The translations under genes and the position numbers were made by a program. 64,000 nt of DNA from Lichenibacterium ramalinae (GTDB lineage: Bacteria; Pseudomonadota; Alphaproteobacteria; Rhizobiales; Beijerinckiaceae). Location of the stretch: assembly GCF_004137085.1 (NCBI RefSeq), contig NZ_QYBC01000017.1:84680-148679 (forward strand). The letters are read 5' to 3'. Below are positions 7,608-16,928 of the stretch, in pieces; the stretch's first letter is position 1, and each line of letters starts with the position of its first letter. The notes beneath the pieces were generated by a model, which was not told where the DNA came from, did no database searches, and saw only the letters and a program-made list of their open reading frames with translations.

Positions 7608-9704
7608 ATGAGCGACAGGACCGATCTCCCGACACTCGCGGCACCCGACGACGATCCCTTCCTGTGGCTGGAAGAGGTCGAGGGCGAGCGCGCGACCGCC
7701 TGGGTGGACCGGCAGACGGCCGACACGGTGCGGCGCTTCGGCGGCCCGCGCCGCGACGGCGATGCCGCGACCCTGGCGGCGCTTCTCGACCGCCCCGACA
7801 AGATCCCCGGCGTCACCCGGCGGGGCGACCACCTGTTCAACGTGTGGCAGGATGCCGAGAACCCCCGCGGCCTGTGGCGCCGCACGACGCTGGACTCCTA
7901 CCGGGAGGCCGAGCCCCGTTGGGAGGTGCTGCTCGACGTCGACGCGCTGGCCCGGGCCGAGGGGGAGGACTGGGTCTTCGCCGGCGCCGCCATCGAGCCC
8001 GAGGGCCGGCGCCGCGCCATGCTGCGCCTGTCGCGCGGGGGCAGCGACGCCGTCGTGCTGCGCGAGTTCGACGTCGAGGCCCGCGCCTTCGTGCCGAACG
8101 GCTTCGCCGTGCCGGAAGCCAAGGGCGGGGTCGTGTGGGTCGACGCGGACCGGCTGCTGCTGTCGAGCACGGTCGACGCCGGCGGGGCGCCTGAGGGCGG
8201 CTTCGCGACGCGCTCGGGCTATGCCAGGACGGTGCGGCTGTGGCGGCGAGGGCAGGGGATCGCGGAGGCGGCGGTGCTGTTCGCGGCCGGCGACGCCTCC
8301 ATGGCGGCGGGCGCGCATGTCGATCGCTCCACGGCCCGGCACCGCGTCTGGTTCACTGACACGATCGCCTTCTTCGACGCCGTCCACTGGCTGGGCGACG
8401 GCGACGGCCCGCGGCTGAAGCTCGACCTGCCCACCGATGCCGTGTCCGACGCGCATGGCGACACGCTGCTGGTGAAACCCCGCACGCCCTGGACGGTGGC
8501 GGGCCGGACCCACGCGCCGGACGAGCTGCTGGCCTGCTCGCTGGAGCGGTTCCTGGCGGGGGAGCGGAGCTTCGACCTCCTGTTCGCGCCGGGGCCGCGC
8601 CGCTCCCTCGAGGGCTTCTTCTGGGCCGGCGACCGCCTCGTCCTGTCGATCCTCGACGACCTCGTGCCGCGGTTCCAGCTGTTCACGCGGGCGCGGGACG
8701 GCTGGACGCGGCACGACCTCGACGGCCTGCCGGCGACCGGCGTCGTTACGCTCGGCACGCTCGACGCCCGGGCCGAGGACAGCGACGGCACGCTGGTGGT
8801 CGGCGCGCAGGACCCGCTCACGCCGGCCCGCACCCTGCTGTTCGACGTTTCCGGCGCCGCGCCCTTCCCGGCGCCCACGCTGCTCAAGGCGAGCCCCGCC
8901 GGCTTCGACGCCGCCGGCCTGACGGTGACGCGCCACGAAGCGGTCTCATCCGACGGCGAGCGGATCCCCTACGTGCAGACCGGACCGGCCGGCGAGACAG
9001 GGGACGCCCCGGTGCATCTCAGCGGCTACGGCGGCTTCGCGGTGTCGGAGCGACCCTATCACCGCGTCGGCATCGGCAAGCTGTGGCTGGAGCGGGGCGG
9101 CACGGCCGTGACGGCGAACCTGCGCGGCGGCGGCGAGTTCGGCACGCGCTGGCACGAGGCCGGGCGCCGGGAGGGCAAGCGCCTCGCCCACGACGACTTC
9201 GCCGCCGTCGCCGCCGACCTCGTGCGCCGGGGCGTGACGCGCCCGGGCCGCATCGCCGCCGAGGGCGGCTCCAACGGCGGTCTGCTCATCGCCAACATGC
9301 TGACGCGCTGTCCCGAGCGCTTCGGCGCGCTGTTCTGCACCATCCCGCTCATCGACATGCGCCGCTATTCCAAGCTCCTCGCCGGCGCCAGCTGGATCGC
9401 CGAATACGGCGACCCGGACGTGCCGGAGGACTGGGCCTTCCTGCAGCACATGTCGGCCTACCACACGGCCGTGCCGGACCGCCCGTACCCGCCGATCCTC
9501 ATCGCGACCACGCGCCGCGACGACCGCGTCCACCCCGGCCACGCGCGCAAGATGGCGGCCAAGCTCCAGGCTATGGGCTACCCGGCCCATCTCTACGAGC
9601 CGGCCGCGGGCGGCCACGGCTACGGTAAGGACAATGCCGAGCGCGCCGCCTTCGTGGCCCTGGGCTATGCCTTCCTGCGGGACGCCATCGGCTGGGACGC
9701 CTGA
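7608..9704 (+). CDS. Prolyl oligopeptidase family serine peptidase (S9)
   Basis: Protein of 698 residues. The N-terminal half (about 1-430) has the beta-propeller composition of S9A peptidases, beginning DDDPFLWLEEVEGERATAWV. The C-terminal alpha/beta hydrolase domain carries the triad: nucleophile Ser about 555 in EGGSNGGLL, Asp about 638-639 in TRRDDRVHPGH, and His about 670 in GGHGYG. The oxyanion region NLRGGGEFGTRWHEAG is also present. It cuts short peptides after proline in characterised members. No signal peptide is seen, so it is probably cytoplasmic. SD GGAGG lies just before the ATG. It stands alone and is convergent with the TonB-like gene. Confidence 0.93.
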   Translation: MSDRTDLPTLAAPDDDPFLWLEEVEGERATAWVDRQTADTVRRFGGPRRDGDAATLAALLDRPDKIPGVTRRGDHLFNVWQDAENPRGLWRRTTLDSYREAEPRWEVLLDVDALARAEGEDWVFAGAAIEPEGRRRAMLRLSRGGSDAVVLREFDVEARAFVPNGFAVPEAKGGVVWVDADRLLLSSTVDAGGAPEGGFATRSGYARTVRLWRRGQGIAEAAVLFAAGDASMAAGAHVDRSTARHRVWFTDTIAFFDAVHWLGDGDGPRLKLDLPTDAVSDAHGDTLLVKPRTPWTVAGRTHAPDELLACSLERFLAGERSFDLLFAPGPRRSLEGFFWAGDRLVLSILDDLVPRFQLFTRARDGWTRHDLDGLPATGVVTLGTLDARAEDSDGTLVVGAQDPLTPARTLLFDVSGAAPFPAPTLLKASPAGFDAAGLTVTRHEAVSSDGERIPYVQTGPAGETGDAPVHLSGYGGFAVSERPYHRVGIGKLWLERGGTAVTANLRGGGEFGTRWHEAGRREGKRLAHDDFAAVAADLVRRGVTRPGRIAAEGGSNGGLLIANMLTRCPERFGALFCTIPLIDMRRYSKLLAGASWIAEYGDPDVPEDWAFLQHMSAYHTAVPDRPYPPILIATTRRDDRVHPGHARKMAAKLQAMGYPAHLYEPAAGGHGYGKDNAERAAFVALGYAFLRDAIGWDA

Positions 9705-9750
9705 CGCGGGACGGCCTGTCGGGAGAACGGCGCCGGGCCGCCCGTCATCG

Positions 9751-10857
9751 TCACGGCCCGAAGCTCAGCGCCGGCGTGAAGCTGCGCTGGGCTTCGGGGG
9801 GCGGGGGCGGGAAGGGGGCGGCGGAGCGGATCATCTCGAGGCCCAGGGCGTCGACGTCCGCGTTGCCGCTCGATTGCACCACGGCGAGCTGGGTGAGCTG
9901 GCCGGTGTCGTCGATCGTGAAGGCGACGATCACCTGCCCCTTCAGGTGCTGGCGCTGCGCCCGTTCCGAGATGGCGGCGTTGCGGTTGAAGCGGCCGAAG
10001 ACGAGGCCCTTGTAGGCGGCGCTGACCTGGGCGCCGTTGCCCGCCAGCACGCTGCGAAAGCTCATCGGCATGGCGCTCGTGTCCATGGGCAGGGCGGCGG
10101 CGAGCTTGTCGGCCTCGCTCGGCACCGTCTTGAGCACCGGCGGCGCCGGCTTCGGCAGCGGATCGGGCTTGGGCGGCAGCGGCAGCGGCACCGCGAATGC
10201 GGCGTCGGGAGCGCTGGTGGCGAGCGTCTGCGGGACGTCGGCCGGACGCGCCTCGTGCGTCGCCGCGTCGGTGCGGTCCCGCTCGGGCGCGAGGTTGGCG
10301 GGCTTGGCGTCCCGGTCCTGGGTGGCGGCCCGGGCCGGTTCCGGGGGCGGGGCCACGAGCTTCGGCGCCGCGGCGTCGCCCTCGGCCGACGAAGGAGGCT
10401 GCTGCGGCACGACCTCGGGCTTGGGCTCGGGCGGCGGTGGCACCGGCTGAACGTGGGGCGGGGCCGGCGGGTGGGGATCGGGCGCCACCGGAGGTGACGG
10501 CGGCGGCGTCATGGGTGGTGCCAGCGCCTGCTGGAGGGCGTCCGGCGCCTTCGGCCGGGCGGCGGCTGCCGGCGCCTTGGGAGCCTCGGGCGGGGCCGTC
10601 ACCATCTCGACCGGGATCTCGATCTCGCGGGGGCGCGGGATCTCGCGCTGTGTCAACAGTAGCAGCAGCGCCGCCGCGAAGCCGACATGGACCAGGGCGG
10701 CCGGCACCAGGGCTCGCGCCGCACCGCGCAGGCGATCGGCGTGCGACAGCGGTCGGTCCTGCTGCAGCACATGGCGCGGTGCGAGGTCGAGCCGCGGCGA
10801 GGGGACGTGCAGGGCCTGGAGATGCGGGGCGTCCCCGAGGCGGGCGTCCGGAGGCAC
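9751..10857 (-). CDS. TonB-family energy-transducer protein
   Basis: Protein of 368 residues. A cytoplasmic tail of about 45 residues precedes one transmembrane helix (LVHVGFAAALLLLLTQ). A long Pro/Ala/Lys/Glu-rich periplasmic spacer follows (about residues 70-270), then a C-terminal TonB domain (GRFNRNAAISERAQRQHLKGQVIVAF and on, with VVQSSGNADVDALGLEMIRSA). It would couple the proton-motive force to outer-membrane receptors. exbB/exbD and a receptor are not in the window, so which transporter it serves is unknown. The long cytoplasmic leader is unusual for TonB, and a later start closer to the membrane helix is possible. Confidence 0.86.
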   Translation of the reverse strand: MPPDARLGDAPHLQALHVPSPRLDLAPRHVLQQDRPLSHADRLRGAARALVPAALVHVGFAAALLLLLTQREIPRPREIEIPVEMVTAPPEAPKAPAAAARPKAPDALQQALAPPMTPPPSPPVAPDPHPPAPPHVQPVPPPPEPKPEVVPQQPPSSAEGDAAAPKLVAPPPEPARAATQDRDAKPANLAPERDRTDAATHEARPADVPQTLATSAPDAAFAVPLPLPPKPDPLPKPAPPVLKTVPSEADKLAAALPMDTSAMPMSFRSVLAGNGAQVSAAYKGLVFGRFNRNAAISERAQRQHLKGQVIVAFTIDDTGQLTQLAVVQSSGNADVDALGLEMIRSAAPFPPPPPEAQRSFTPALSFGP

Positions 10858-11024
10858 GTCGGCGGAGGTGGGTCCGCGCGTGTCGATCGAGATCAGGCCG
10901 GTGCTCCGTCATACGCCGTCGGCGGCCGCGCCCCACCCGAGGACCGCCCATCTCGCGTCTGGATAGAGGGCCGCGGCGCAAATGGGAAGGGGATCGCCCT
11001 CCCGTCCGCGCCCGGCCGCTCCCG

Positions 11025-11921
11025 TCAGGCCTTGTCGACCGACGCCCGGTAGATCTTGTCGATCGAGGTGCCCAGCGTCTTGTCGAACTCGGCGTCGCTC
11101 AACCCGTGACGCAGGTCGTCGATCAGCGCGCGCGAGAAGCTGGCGATCATGCCGTGGTTGTGGCGCAGCTGCTCGCAGGCCTCGTCGCGCGGGTAGCCGC
11201 CCGACAGCGCCACGACGCGCAGCACGCGCTCGTTCTCGCCGAGGCCGCGGTACAGGTCCGCCTCCGTCGGGATGGTGAGCTTCAGCATCACCTTCTGGCC
11301 GGCCGGCAAGGCCTTGAGATGCTTCTCGATCTCGTCCCGCAGCATGCGCTCGGCTTCCGCCTTGTCGGGCGCCTTGATGGAGACTTCGGGCTCGATGATC
11401 GGCATCAGACCGTGGCGGGCGATCTGGGCCGCCACCTCGAACTGCTGCGCCACGATGGCGGCGATGCCGGATGCCGAGGCGCGGTTGATGACGGACCGCA
11501 TCTTGGTGCCGTAGACGCCGAGCTTGGCGGCGCGGGCCAGCAGCTCGTCGAGCTTGGGCATGGGCTTCATCAGCTGGACGCCGTCGGCTTCGGCTTCGAG
11601 CCCCTTGTCGACCTTGACGAAGGGGACGATGCCGCGCTTCTCCCACAGGTAGGACGGGACGGGCTGCCCTTCGACGTCCCCGTCCATCGTGCCTTCGAAC
11701 AGGATGGCGCCGATCACCTTGTCGCCCGAGAAGGCCGGGGCCGTCATGATGCGGACCCGCATCTTGTGGATCTCGCCGAACATGGCGGCCTCGCCGCTAT
11801 AGGCGGTCTCGGGGACGCCATACTGCGCGAGGGCCTTGGGCGTCGATCCGCCGCTCTGGTCGAGCGCGGCGATGAAGCCGCCCTTTTGCGACATCTGCGT
11901 CATCTTGGAGTCGTTCGCCAT
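11025..11921 (-). CDS. Class I fructose-bisphosphate aldolase
   Basis: Protein of 298 residues, matching the bacterial 'fructose bisphosphate aldolase, class I' family (about 295-300). It cleaves fructose-1,6-bisphosphate to triose phosphates through a Schiff-base lysine without a metal. Typical stretches are FIAALDQSGGSTPKALAQYG near the start, PSYLWEKRGIVPFVKVDKGL, and LSGGYPRDEACEQLRHN. It is the last gene of a minus-strand run that holds almost all of the pentose phosphate pathway, separated from pgl by 183 bp and so likely with its own promoter. In many relatives fba follows gap and pgk, neither of which is here. Confidence 0.94.
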   Translation of the reverse strand: MANDSKMTQMSQKGGFIAALDQSGGSTPKALAQYGVPETAYSGEAAMFGEIHKMRVRIMTAPAFSGDKVIGAILFEGTMDGDVEGQPVPSYLWEKRGIVPFVKVDKGLEAEADGVQLMKPMPKLDELLARAAKLGVYGTKMRSVINRASASGIAAIVAQQFEVAAQIARHGLMPIIEPEVSIKAPDKAEAERMLRDEIEKHLKALPAGQKVMLKLTIPTEADLYRGLGENERVLRVVALSGGYPRDEACEQLRHNHGMIASFSRALIDDLRHGLSDAEFDKTLGTSIDKIYRASVDKA

Positions 11922-12104
11922 AGCCGTCGTTCTCGCGTGAAGCCGGGCGTTCCGGATCGCTCCGGCACCCTGTGATCCCCTGGGTCAGGGGAAGTCGTAA
12001 ACACGCTGCGGGCCCATGGGAACCACCCGCGGCGCCCCAGCCTCAAGAAACCCCGGCGGCCGCTGTCGCGCCCCGCCCGTTAGGGCTTGCCGACGGGCGC
12101 GCCG

Positions 12105-12839
12105 TCAGGAGCCGGCGGCGGCGCGGTCCACGAACCAATGCGCCTCGCCCGCCGAGCGCAGGCGCCCGGCCGGCACGTCCTCGGCGCCGGAGCGGACATG
12201 CGCCAGCATCTCGGCCTTCTCGGCCCCCGTCACCAGGAAGGCGATGGCGCGCGAGGAAGCGATGACCGGATAGGTGAGGGTGAGCCGCGCTTCCGGCCGG
12301 CCCTCGGTGACGGCCGCGGCCCAACGCTCGTGCTCGTCGAGCACGGGCTGGCCCGGGATCAGCGAGGCCGTGTGGCCGTCCGGCCCGAGGCCGAGCAACG
12401 TCACGTCGAAGAGCGGCTTGGCGGGGTCGAGCGCCCCGGCGCCGTAGAAGCGCTTCAGCTCCTCCTCGTAGGCGCGCGCCGCCTCCTGGGGCGAGGCGAG
12501 GGCCGTGTCGAAGGGGTGGACGCTGGCCTGCGGCGCCGGCACGCGCGACAGCATGGCCTCGTTCACCATGCGGAAGTTGCTGTCCCGGTCGTCCTGCGGC
12601 ACGAAACGCTCGTCGCCGAAGAACCATTCCGTCCTGCCCCAGGGAAAGCGGTCGCGATAGGCCGGGCCCGCCAGCCGCTCGTAGAGCCGCTTGGGGGTCG
12701 AGCCGCCCGAAAGGCTGACGGTGAAGCGCGACTTCCCGGCCGACTGGGCGAGGAGCCAGGACGCCACCGCCTCGGCCACGGCATCGGCGTCGGCATGGAC
12801 CGACATCGGCCCGGCACTGACCTTGGGCTCCGCCATCAT
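12105..12839 (-). CDS. pgl: 6-phosphogluconolactonase
   Basis: Protein of 244 residues of the DevB/Pgl type, the usual length. It hydrolyses 6-phosphogluconolactone from Zwf to 6-phosphogluconate for Gnd. Signature parts are VSLSGGSTPKRLYERLA near residue 45, EWFFGDERFVPQDD, and LLGLGPDGHTASL. The first of two adjacent ATGs (12839) overlaps the rpe stop as ATGA, so the gene is translationally coupled to rpe and the start is well supported. It is the final gene of the tight zwf-HAD-HAD-rpe-pgl stretch. Confidence 0.95.
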   Translation of the reverse strand: MMAEPKVSAGPMSVHADADAVAEAVASWLLAQSAGKSRFTVSLSGGSTPKRLYERLAGPAYRDRFPWGRTEWFFGDERFVPQDDRDSNFRMVNEAMLSRVPAPQASVHPFDTALASPQEAARAYEEELKRFYGAGALDPAKPLFDVTLLGLGPDGHTASLIPGQPVLDEHERWAAAVTEGRPEARLTLTYPVIASSRAIAFLVTGAEKAEMLAHVRSGAEDVPAGRLRSAGEAHWFVDRAAAGS

Positions 12840-13519
12840 CGTGTCTCCCCTTGGGCTGCGGCGGCGCTGCGCAGGGCCGCGATCCGTTCGGCGTAGTCGG
12901 GCGCGTCGAACACGTAGGAGCCCGCCACGAAGACGTCGGCCCCCGCCACCACGCCCGCCCCGATGGTGTCGGCATTGATGCCGCCGTCCAGCATGACCCG
13001 CGCCCCGAGCCCGCGATCGCGCAGGCGCTGGCGGATCGCCCGGACCTTGGGCAGCATCTCGGGCAGGAAGCTCTGGCCGCCGAAGCCCGGGTTCACCGTC
13101 ATGACGATGACGACGTCGCACAGGTGCAGCACGTAGTCGACGAGTTCGGGCGGGCTGGCGGGGTTCAGCGCCACGCCGGCCTGCTTGCCGAGCGCGCGGA
13201 TCTGGCCGAGCACGCGATGGAGGTGGATGGTGGAGGAGGATTCCGCCTGCACGACAATGGAATCGGCGCCGCTCTTCACGAAATCCGCGATGAAGTTTTC
13301 GGGCTCCACGATCATGAGGTGGAGGTTGAGGTGCCGGTCCGTCGCCTTGCGGATGGCGGCCACGATGCCGGGGCCGAAGGTGATGTTGGGGACGAAGCGC
13401 CCGTCCATGATGTCGACGTGCAGCCAGTCCGCGCCGGCCGCGTCCACGGCGCGGCAATCCTCGGCGAGGCGGCCGAAATCCGCCGACAGGACGGAGGGGG
13501 CGATCAGCACGTCGTTCAT
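12836..13519 (-). CDS. rpe: Ribulose-phosphate 3-epimerase
   Basis: Protein of 227 residues, a TIM-barrel that interconverts ribulose-5-P and xylulose-5-P. Key features are LIAPSVLSADFGRL, HVDIMDGRFVPNITFGP (the metal-site His and Asp), HLMIVEPE, VMTVNPGFGGQSFLP and LDGGINADTI. The start at 13519 is chosen over an in-frame ATG 16 codons upstream because GGAGGT sits eight bases before it and the family starts at this point. Its stop overlaps the pgl start by four bases. It lies about 110 bp after the first HAD gene, in the same direction. Confidence 0.95.
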   Translation of the reverse strand: MNDVLIAPSVLSADFGRLAEDCRAVDAAGADWLHVDIMDGRFVPNITFGPGIVAAIRKATDRHLNLHLMIVEPENFIADFVKSGADSIVVQAESSSTIHLHRVLGQIRALGKQAGVALNPASPPELVDYVLHLCDVVIVMTVNPGFGGQSFLPEMLPKVRAIRQRLRDRGLGARVMLDGGINADTIGAGVVAGADVFVAGSYVFDAPDYAERIAALRSAAAAQGETR

Positions 13520-13629
13520 CGGATCGGACCTCCGGAGTTCGCGGCCGTCTCGAACGCGTGCCCGCATGCCTCGGAAACCATGGAAGGGTTCTCTCCGTCT
13601 TCGGCGACCGCGGCCGTCATCACACCCTC

Positions 13630-14463
13630 TCAGCCGGCCTGGCCGGCGGGAAGCAGGAAGTCCTCGATGGCCTTGGCGAAGCCCTCGTCGTCGAAGCCGG
13701 CCGTGACGGCCGAGGCCTGCGCCTTCACGGCGTCGCTGGCATTGCCCATGGCGATGGAGAAGCCGCTGCGCTTGAACATGTTCACGTCGTTGGGCATGTC
13801 GCCGATCGTGGCGATCTCGGCCGTGGGGATGCCCAGCGTCTTCGACAGGGTCTCGACGACGTCGCCCTTGTTGGCGTGGGGATGGGTGACGTCGAGATAA
13901 TAGGGCTGGGACCGGGCGGCGGAGGCGCCCTCGCCCAGGGCCGCCTGGACGTCCTTCTCGGCCTTTTCCACGGCGGCGAGGTCGTCGGACACGCCGACCA
14001 CCTTCACGGCCCGATCGAGGTCGGCGTCCGAGAAGGAGCCCACGACCTTGGGCTCGAACTTCACCGTCCAGGCTTCCCGCTCGACATGCGGCGCGCCCGC
14101 CGCCGTGATGAACCAGTCCTCGGCCGTATACAGCCAGGCATCGAGCCCGTGCTCCTTGATGAGCGCGATCGCCTTGCGCGTCACCTCGGGCGACAGGGTC
14201 TTTTCCTCGATGACGGAAAGGTCCGGCTTCACCATGGCGCCGCCGTTGAAGCCGGCGATCATGGTGGTGATGTGCAGCGGCGCGATTAGCATGGCCATGC
14301 CGCGCGGCGGCCGGCCGCTCGTCACGGCGAACCTGATGCCGGCCTTCTCCAGCGCCGCCACGGCCGCGACGGCCCGCGGCGTCAGCACCTTGTCCTTGGT
14401 GACGACCGTGCCGTCCACGTCGGCGAGCAGCAGCGAGATCTTGCCCTTGGGTCGCTCGGCCAT
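13630..14463 (-). CDS. HAD-IIB (Cof-like) sugar-phosphate phosphatase, copy 1
   Basis: Protein of 277 residues with HAD motif I LLADVDGTVV (nucleophile Asp and acid/base Asp), motif II VTSGRPP, a type IIB alpha/beta cap of about 100 residues, and motif IV IGDMPNDVNMF. Cof-type enzymes dephosphorylate sugar phosphates or flavin and pyridoxal phosphates. It is clearly related along its full length to the next gene upstream (for example shared NGGA, YYLDVT, NKGD/HKGE and GFAKAIE stretches), so the two arose by tandem duplication. It starts 1 bp after that gene's stop. Its place between zwf and rpe suggests a role on pentose or hexose phosphates, which is inference. Confidence 0.9.
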   Translation of the reverse strand: MAERPKGKISLLLADVDGTVVTKDKVLTPRAVAAVAALEKAGIRFAVTSGRPPRGMAMLIAPLHITTMIAGFNGGAMVKPDLSVIEEKTLSPEVTRKAIALIKEHGLDAWLYTAEDWFITAAGAPHVEREAWTVKFEPKVVGSFSDADLDRAVKVVGVSDDLAAVEKAEKDVQAALGEGASAARSQPYYLDVTHPHANKGDVVETLSKTLGIPTAEIATIGDMPNDVNMFKRSGFSIAMGNASDAVKAQASAVTAGFDDEGFAKAIEDFLLPAGQAG

Positions 14464-14464
14464 G

Positions 14465-15313
14465 TCAGCTCCTCCCCGAAGCGCCTTGCGAACCGAGCGC
14501 GTAGAGCTCGATCGCCTTGGCGAAACCGTCGTTCTCGCAATCGTCCGTAACGGCCCGGGCCGCGGCCTTGACGGCCTCCGAGCCGTTGCCCATGGCGACG
14601 CCGAACCCCGCCGCCTGCAGCATGGGGATGTCGTTGGTGCCGTCGCCGATGGTCAGGACGGCGGAGACCGGCACGCCGAAGGCCTCGGCGAGGCTCTTCA
14701 CCGCCTCGCCCTTGTGGGCGGCGGGGTTGGTGACGTCGAGGTAATAGCTCTGCGACCGGGTGGCGATGGCGTCGCCGCCCAGCTCCCGCTGCAGGTCGGT
14801 CTCGCAGCGGGCCAGCAGCGCGTGGTCGTTGCAGGAGCCGATAACCTTCAGCACGTGCCCGTAGAGCTCCGGGCCGAAGTCCTCCACCACGACCGGGTCC
14901 TGGCCGATGGTCCGCGTTTCGAGCCCGACATTGTCGCCGTCGGGATCGCGGAGGTACCAGTGCGTGTCGGTGAACAGCCAGGGGTCGAGGCCGCGTCCGC
15001 GCAGGAAGGCCACGGCCCGCCGGGCGACGTCGGGGGCGAGCAGCTTCTCGGCGATGACGTTGAAGGCGCCGTCGACGATGGCGCCGCCGTTGATGGCGGC
15101 CGCCGTCACCTGCAGGCCCAGCATGGCGTAGATCGGCCGCAGGCCGACGGGCGGGCGCGCCGTCGTGACGGTGAAGCCGATGCCGGCCCGTTCGAGCGCC
15201 GCAATGGCGGCCCGGGTGCGCGGCGTCAGCTCCTTCGCGTGGTTGACCAGCGTGCCGTCGATGTCGGAGACGACGAGGCGGATGGGCTCGGCGGGCCTTG
15301 GGCCGTCGCTCAC
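14465..15313 (-). CDS. HAD-IIB (Cof-like) sugar-phosphate phosphatase, copy 2
   Basis: Protein of 282 residues, paralogue of the neighbouring gene. Motif I is [10 protein letters not shown], motif II VTTARPP, and motif [13 protein letters not shown], so all catalytic Asp residues are kept and both copies look active. The GTG start at 15313 overlaps the zwf stop as GTGA, so translation is coupled to glucose-6-phosphate dehydrogenase. Substrate unknown. The differences in motif II and the cap (APLHIT against AMLGLQ) suggest that the two copies prefer different substrates. The coupling favours repair or removal of a pathway intermediate or side product. Confidence 0.9.
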   Translation of the reverse strand: MSDGPRPAEPIRLVVSDIDGTLVNHAKELTPRTRAAIAALERAGIGFTVTTARPPVGLRPIYAMLGLQVTAAAINGGAIVDGAFNVIAEKLLAPDVARRAVAFLRGRGLDPWLFTDTHWYLRDPDGDNVGLETRTIGQDPVVVEDFGPELYGHVLKVIGSCNDHALLARCETDLQRELGGDAIATRSQSYYLDVTNPAAHKGEAVKSLAEAFGVPVSAVLTIGDGTNDIPMLQAAGFGVAMGNGSEAVKAAARAVTDDCENDGFAKAIELYALGSQGASGRS

Positions 15314-16914
15314 TGGTCCGATTCCCTGATCTTGCGCGGGCCGGGATCGAGCTTCACGGGACGCCAGGTCCGACCGCCGTCGCGCGCCAGCAGCAGGTCG
15401 GCGGCGAGCGGCCCGGACGTGCCGGCGATGTAGTTGGGGAAGTCCTCGGGCGGCACCTTGCCCCAGTGGTGCAGCACGTCGCCCACGATGCGCCAGCCCT
15501 CCTCGACTTGGTCGGCGCGCTGGAACAGCGTCTGGTCGCCGGTCATCACGTCGTAGATCAGCGTCTCGTAGCCGACGTTCTGCTGGGGCGGAAACCAGTC
15601 CTTGTAGGCGAAATTCATCTTCACGCTCTTGAGATCGACGGCCGGGCCGGGTCGCTTGATCTCGAACTGCAGCGAGATGCCTTCGTCGGGCTGGATGCGG
15701 ATCACCAGCCAGTTGGCGGCGATGTCGGCGGAGGGCGTATTGTGGAACAGCGCCATCGGGGCCGTCTTGAAGCGGATGGCGATCTCGCTGGTGCGGGTCG
15801 TCATGTACTTGCCGGTGCGCAGGTAGAAGGGCACGCCGGCCCAGCGCCAGTTGTCGATGGTCAGCTTCAGCGCCGCGAAGGTCTCGGTCTTCGAGCGGGG
15901 GTCGACCTTGGGTGATTCGCGGTAGCCCTTGACCTGCTTGCCGAGCACGACGCCGCCGTCGTACTGGCCCCGCACGGCCTGGGCGGGCTCGATCGTCTTG
16001 ATCGACTTGAACACATCGACCTTCTTGGAACGCACGTCATCGGCGTCGAACGACACCGGAGGCTCCATGGCGGTCATGGCGACGAGCTGGAAGACGTGGT
16101 TCGGCACCATGTCGCGCAGGGCGCCCGTCCCCTCGTAGAAGGCGCCGCGCTGCTCGACCCCCACGGTTTCGGCGACGGTGATCTGCACGTGGTCGATGCG
16201 GTCGCGGTTCCACAGAGGCTCGAAGAGGCCGTTGGCGAAGCGGAACGCCATGATGTTCTGGACCGTCTCCTTGCCGAGGAAATGGTCGATGCGGTAGATC
16301 TGGTCCTCGTTCAGCACCTTGAGGATGCGGGCGTTGAGCGCCTGCGCCGAGGGCAGGTCGTGGCCGAAGGGCTTCTCGATGACGACCCGGCGCCAGGGCG
16401 CCGTGCCGGCATCGTCGTCGGTGTCGGGCTGGACCAGCTTCGCTTCGCCCAGCTTGTCGACGACCGTGCCGAAGAACCGGTCGGCCACCGCCAGGTAGAA
16501 CAGCACGTTGCCGCCCGTCTTGTGGCTGCCCTCGAAGGCGCCGAGCCGGTCCTTCACGGCCGCATAGGTCTTGGGGTCCTCGAAGTCCCCCTTGAGGTAG
16601 AACATGCGCTCCTTGAGCCAGTCCCAGGCCGTCATGTCGATCTTGGACGGGTCGAACTCGCCGGTGCCGCCGATGAAGCTCTGCATCATCTCGGTGAGGC
16701 TGTCCCGCCAGGAGGCGTCGGAACCGTCGGAATGATCGACGCCCAGGATGGCAAAGTCGTCCGGCAGCAGCCGCGTCGTGGCGAGGTTGTAGAGCGCCGG
16801 GGTGACGAGGCGTTTGGTGAGATCGCCCCCGCCCCCGAAGATCACCATGGCGCAGGGGCCGGCCTTGGGGACCGACTCGCTCGGCGCCCCGGACATGCTG
16901 ACGGTCTGGTCCAT
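15310..16914 (-). CDS. zwf: Glucose-6-phosphate 1-dehydrogenase
   Basis: Protein of 534 residues, slightly longer than the 490-510 typical of the family, the excess being an N-terminal leader. It oxidises glucose-6-P to 6-phosphogluconolactone. The NADP-binding loop is [12 protein letters not shown], the catalytic motif is [13 protein letters not shown] with the base His, and [10 protein letters not shown] is the conserved EKPxG. The start at 16914 has GAGGGGGACC upstream; a longer open frame runs back through gnd in another frame and is not used. Fourteen bases separate it from the gnd stop, and its own stop overlaps the HAD gene. Confidence 0.95.
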   Translation of the reverse strand: MDQTVSMSGAPSESVPKAGPCAMVIFGGGGDLTKRLVTPALYNLATTRLLPDDFAILGVDHSDGSDASWRDSLTEMMQSFIGGTGEFDPSKIDMTAWDWLKERMFYLKGDFEDPKTYAAVKDRLGAFEGSHKTGGNVLFYLAVADRFFGTVVDKLGEAKLVQPDTDDDAGTAPWRRVVIEKPFGHDLPSAQALNARILKVLNEDQIYRIDHFLGKETVQNIMAFRFANGLFEPLWNRDRIDHVQITVAETVGVEQRGAFYEGTGALRDMVPNHVFQLVAMTAMEPPVSFDADDVRSKKVDVFKSIKTIEPAQAVRGQYDGGVVLGKQVKGYRESPKVDPRSKTETFAALKLTIDNWRWAGVPFYLRTGKYMTTRTSEIAIRFKTAPMALFHNTPSADIAANWLVIRIQPDEGISLQFEIKRPGPAVDLKSVKMNFAYKDWFPPQQNVGYETLIYDVMTGDQTLFQRADQVEEGWRIVGDVLHHWGKVPPEDFPNYIAGTSGPLAADLLLARDGGRTWRPVKLDPGPRKIRESDQ

Positions 16915-16928
16915 GGTGGAGGTCCCCC

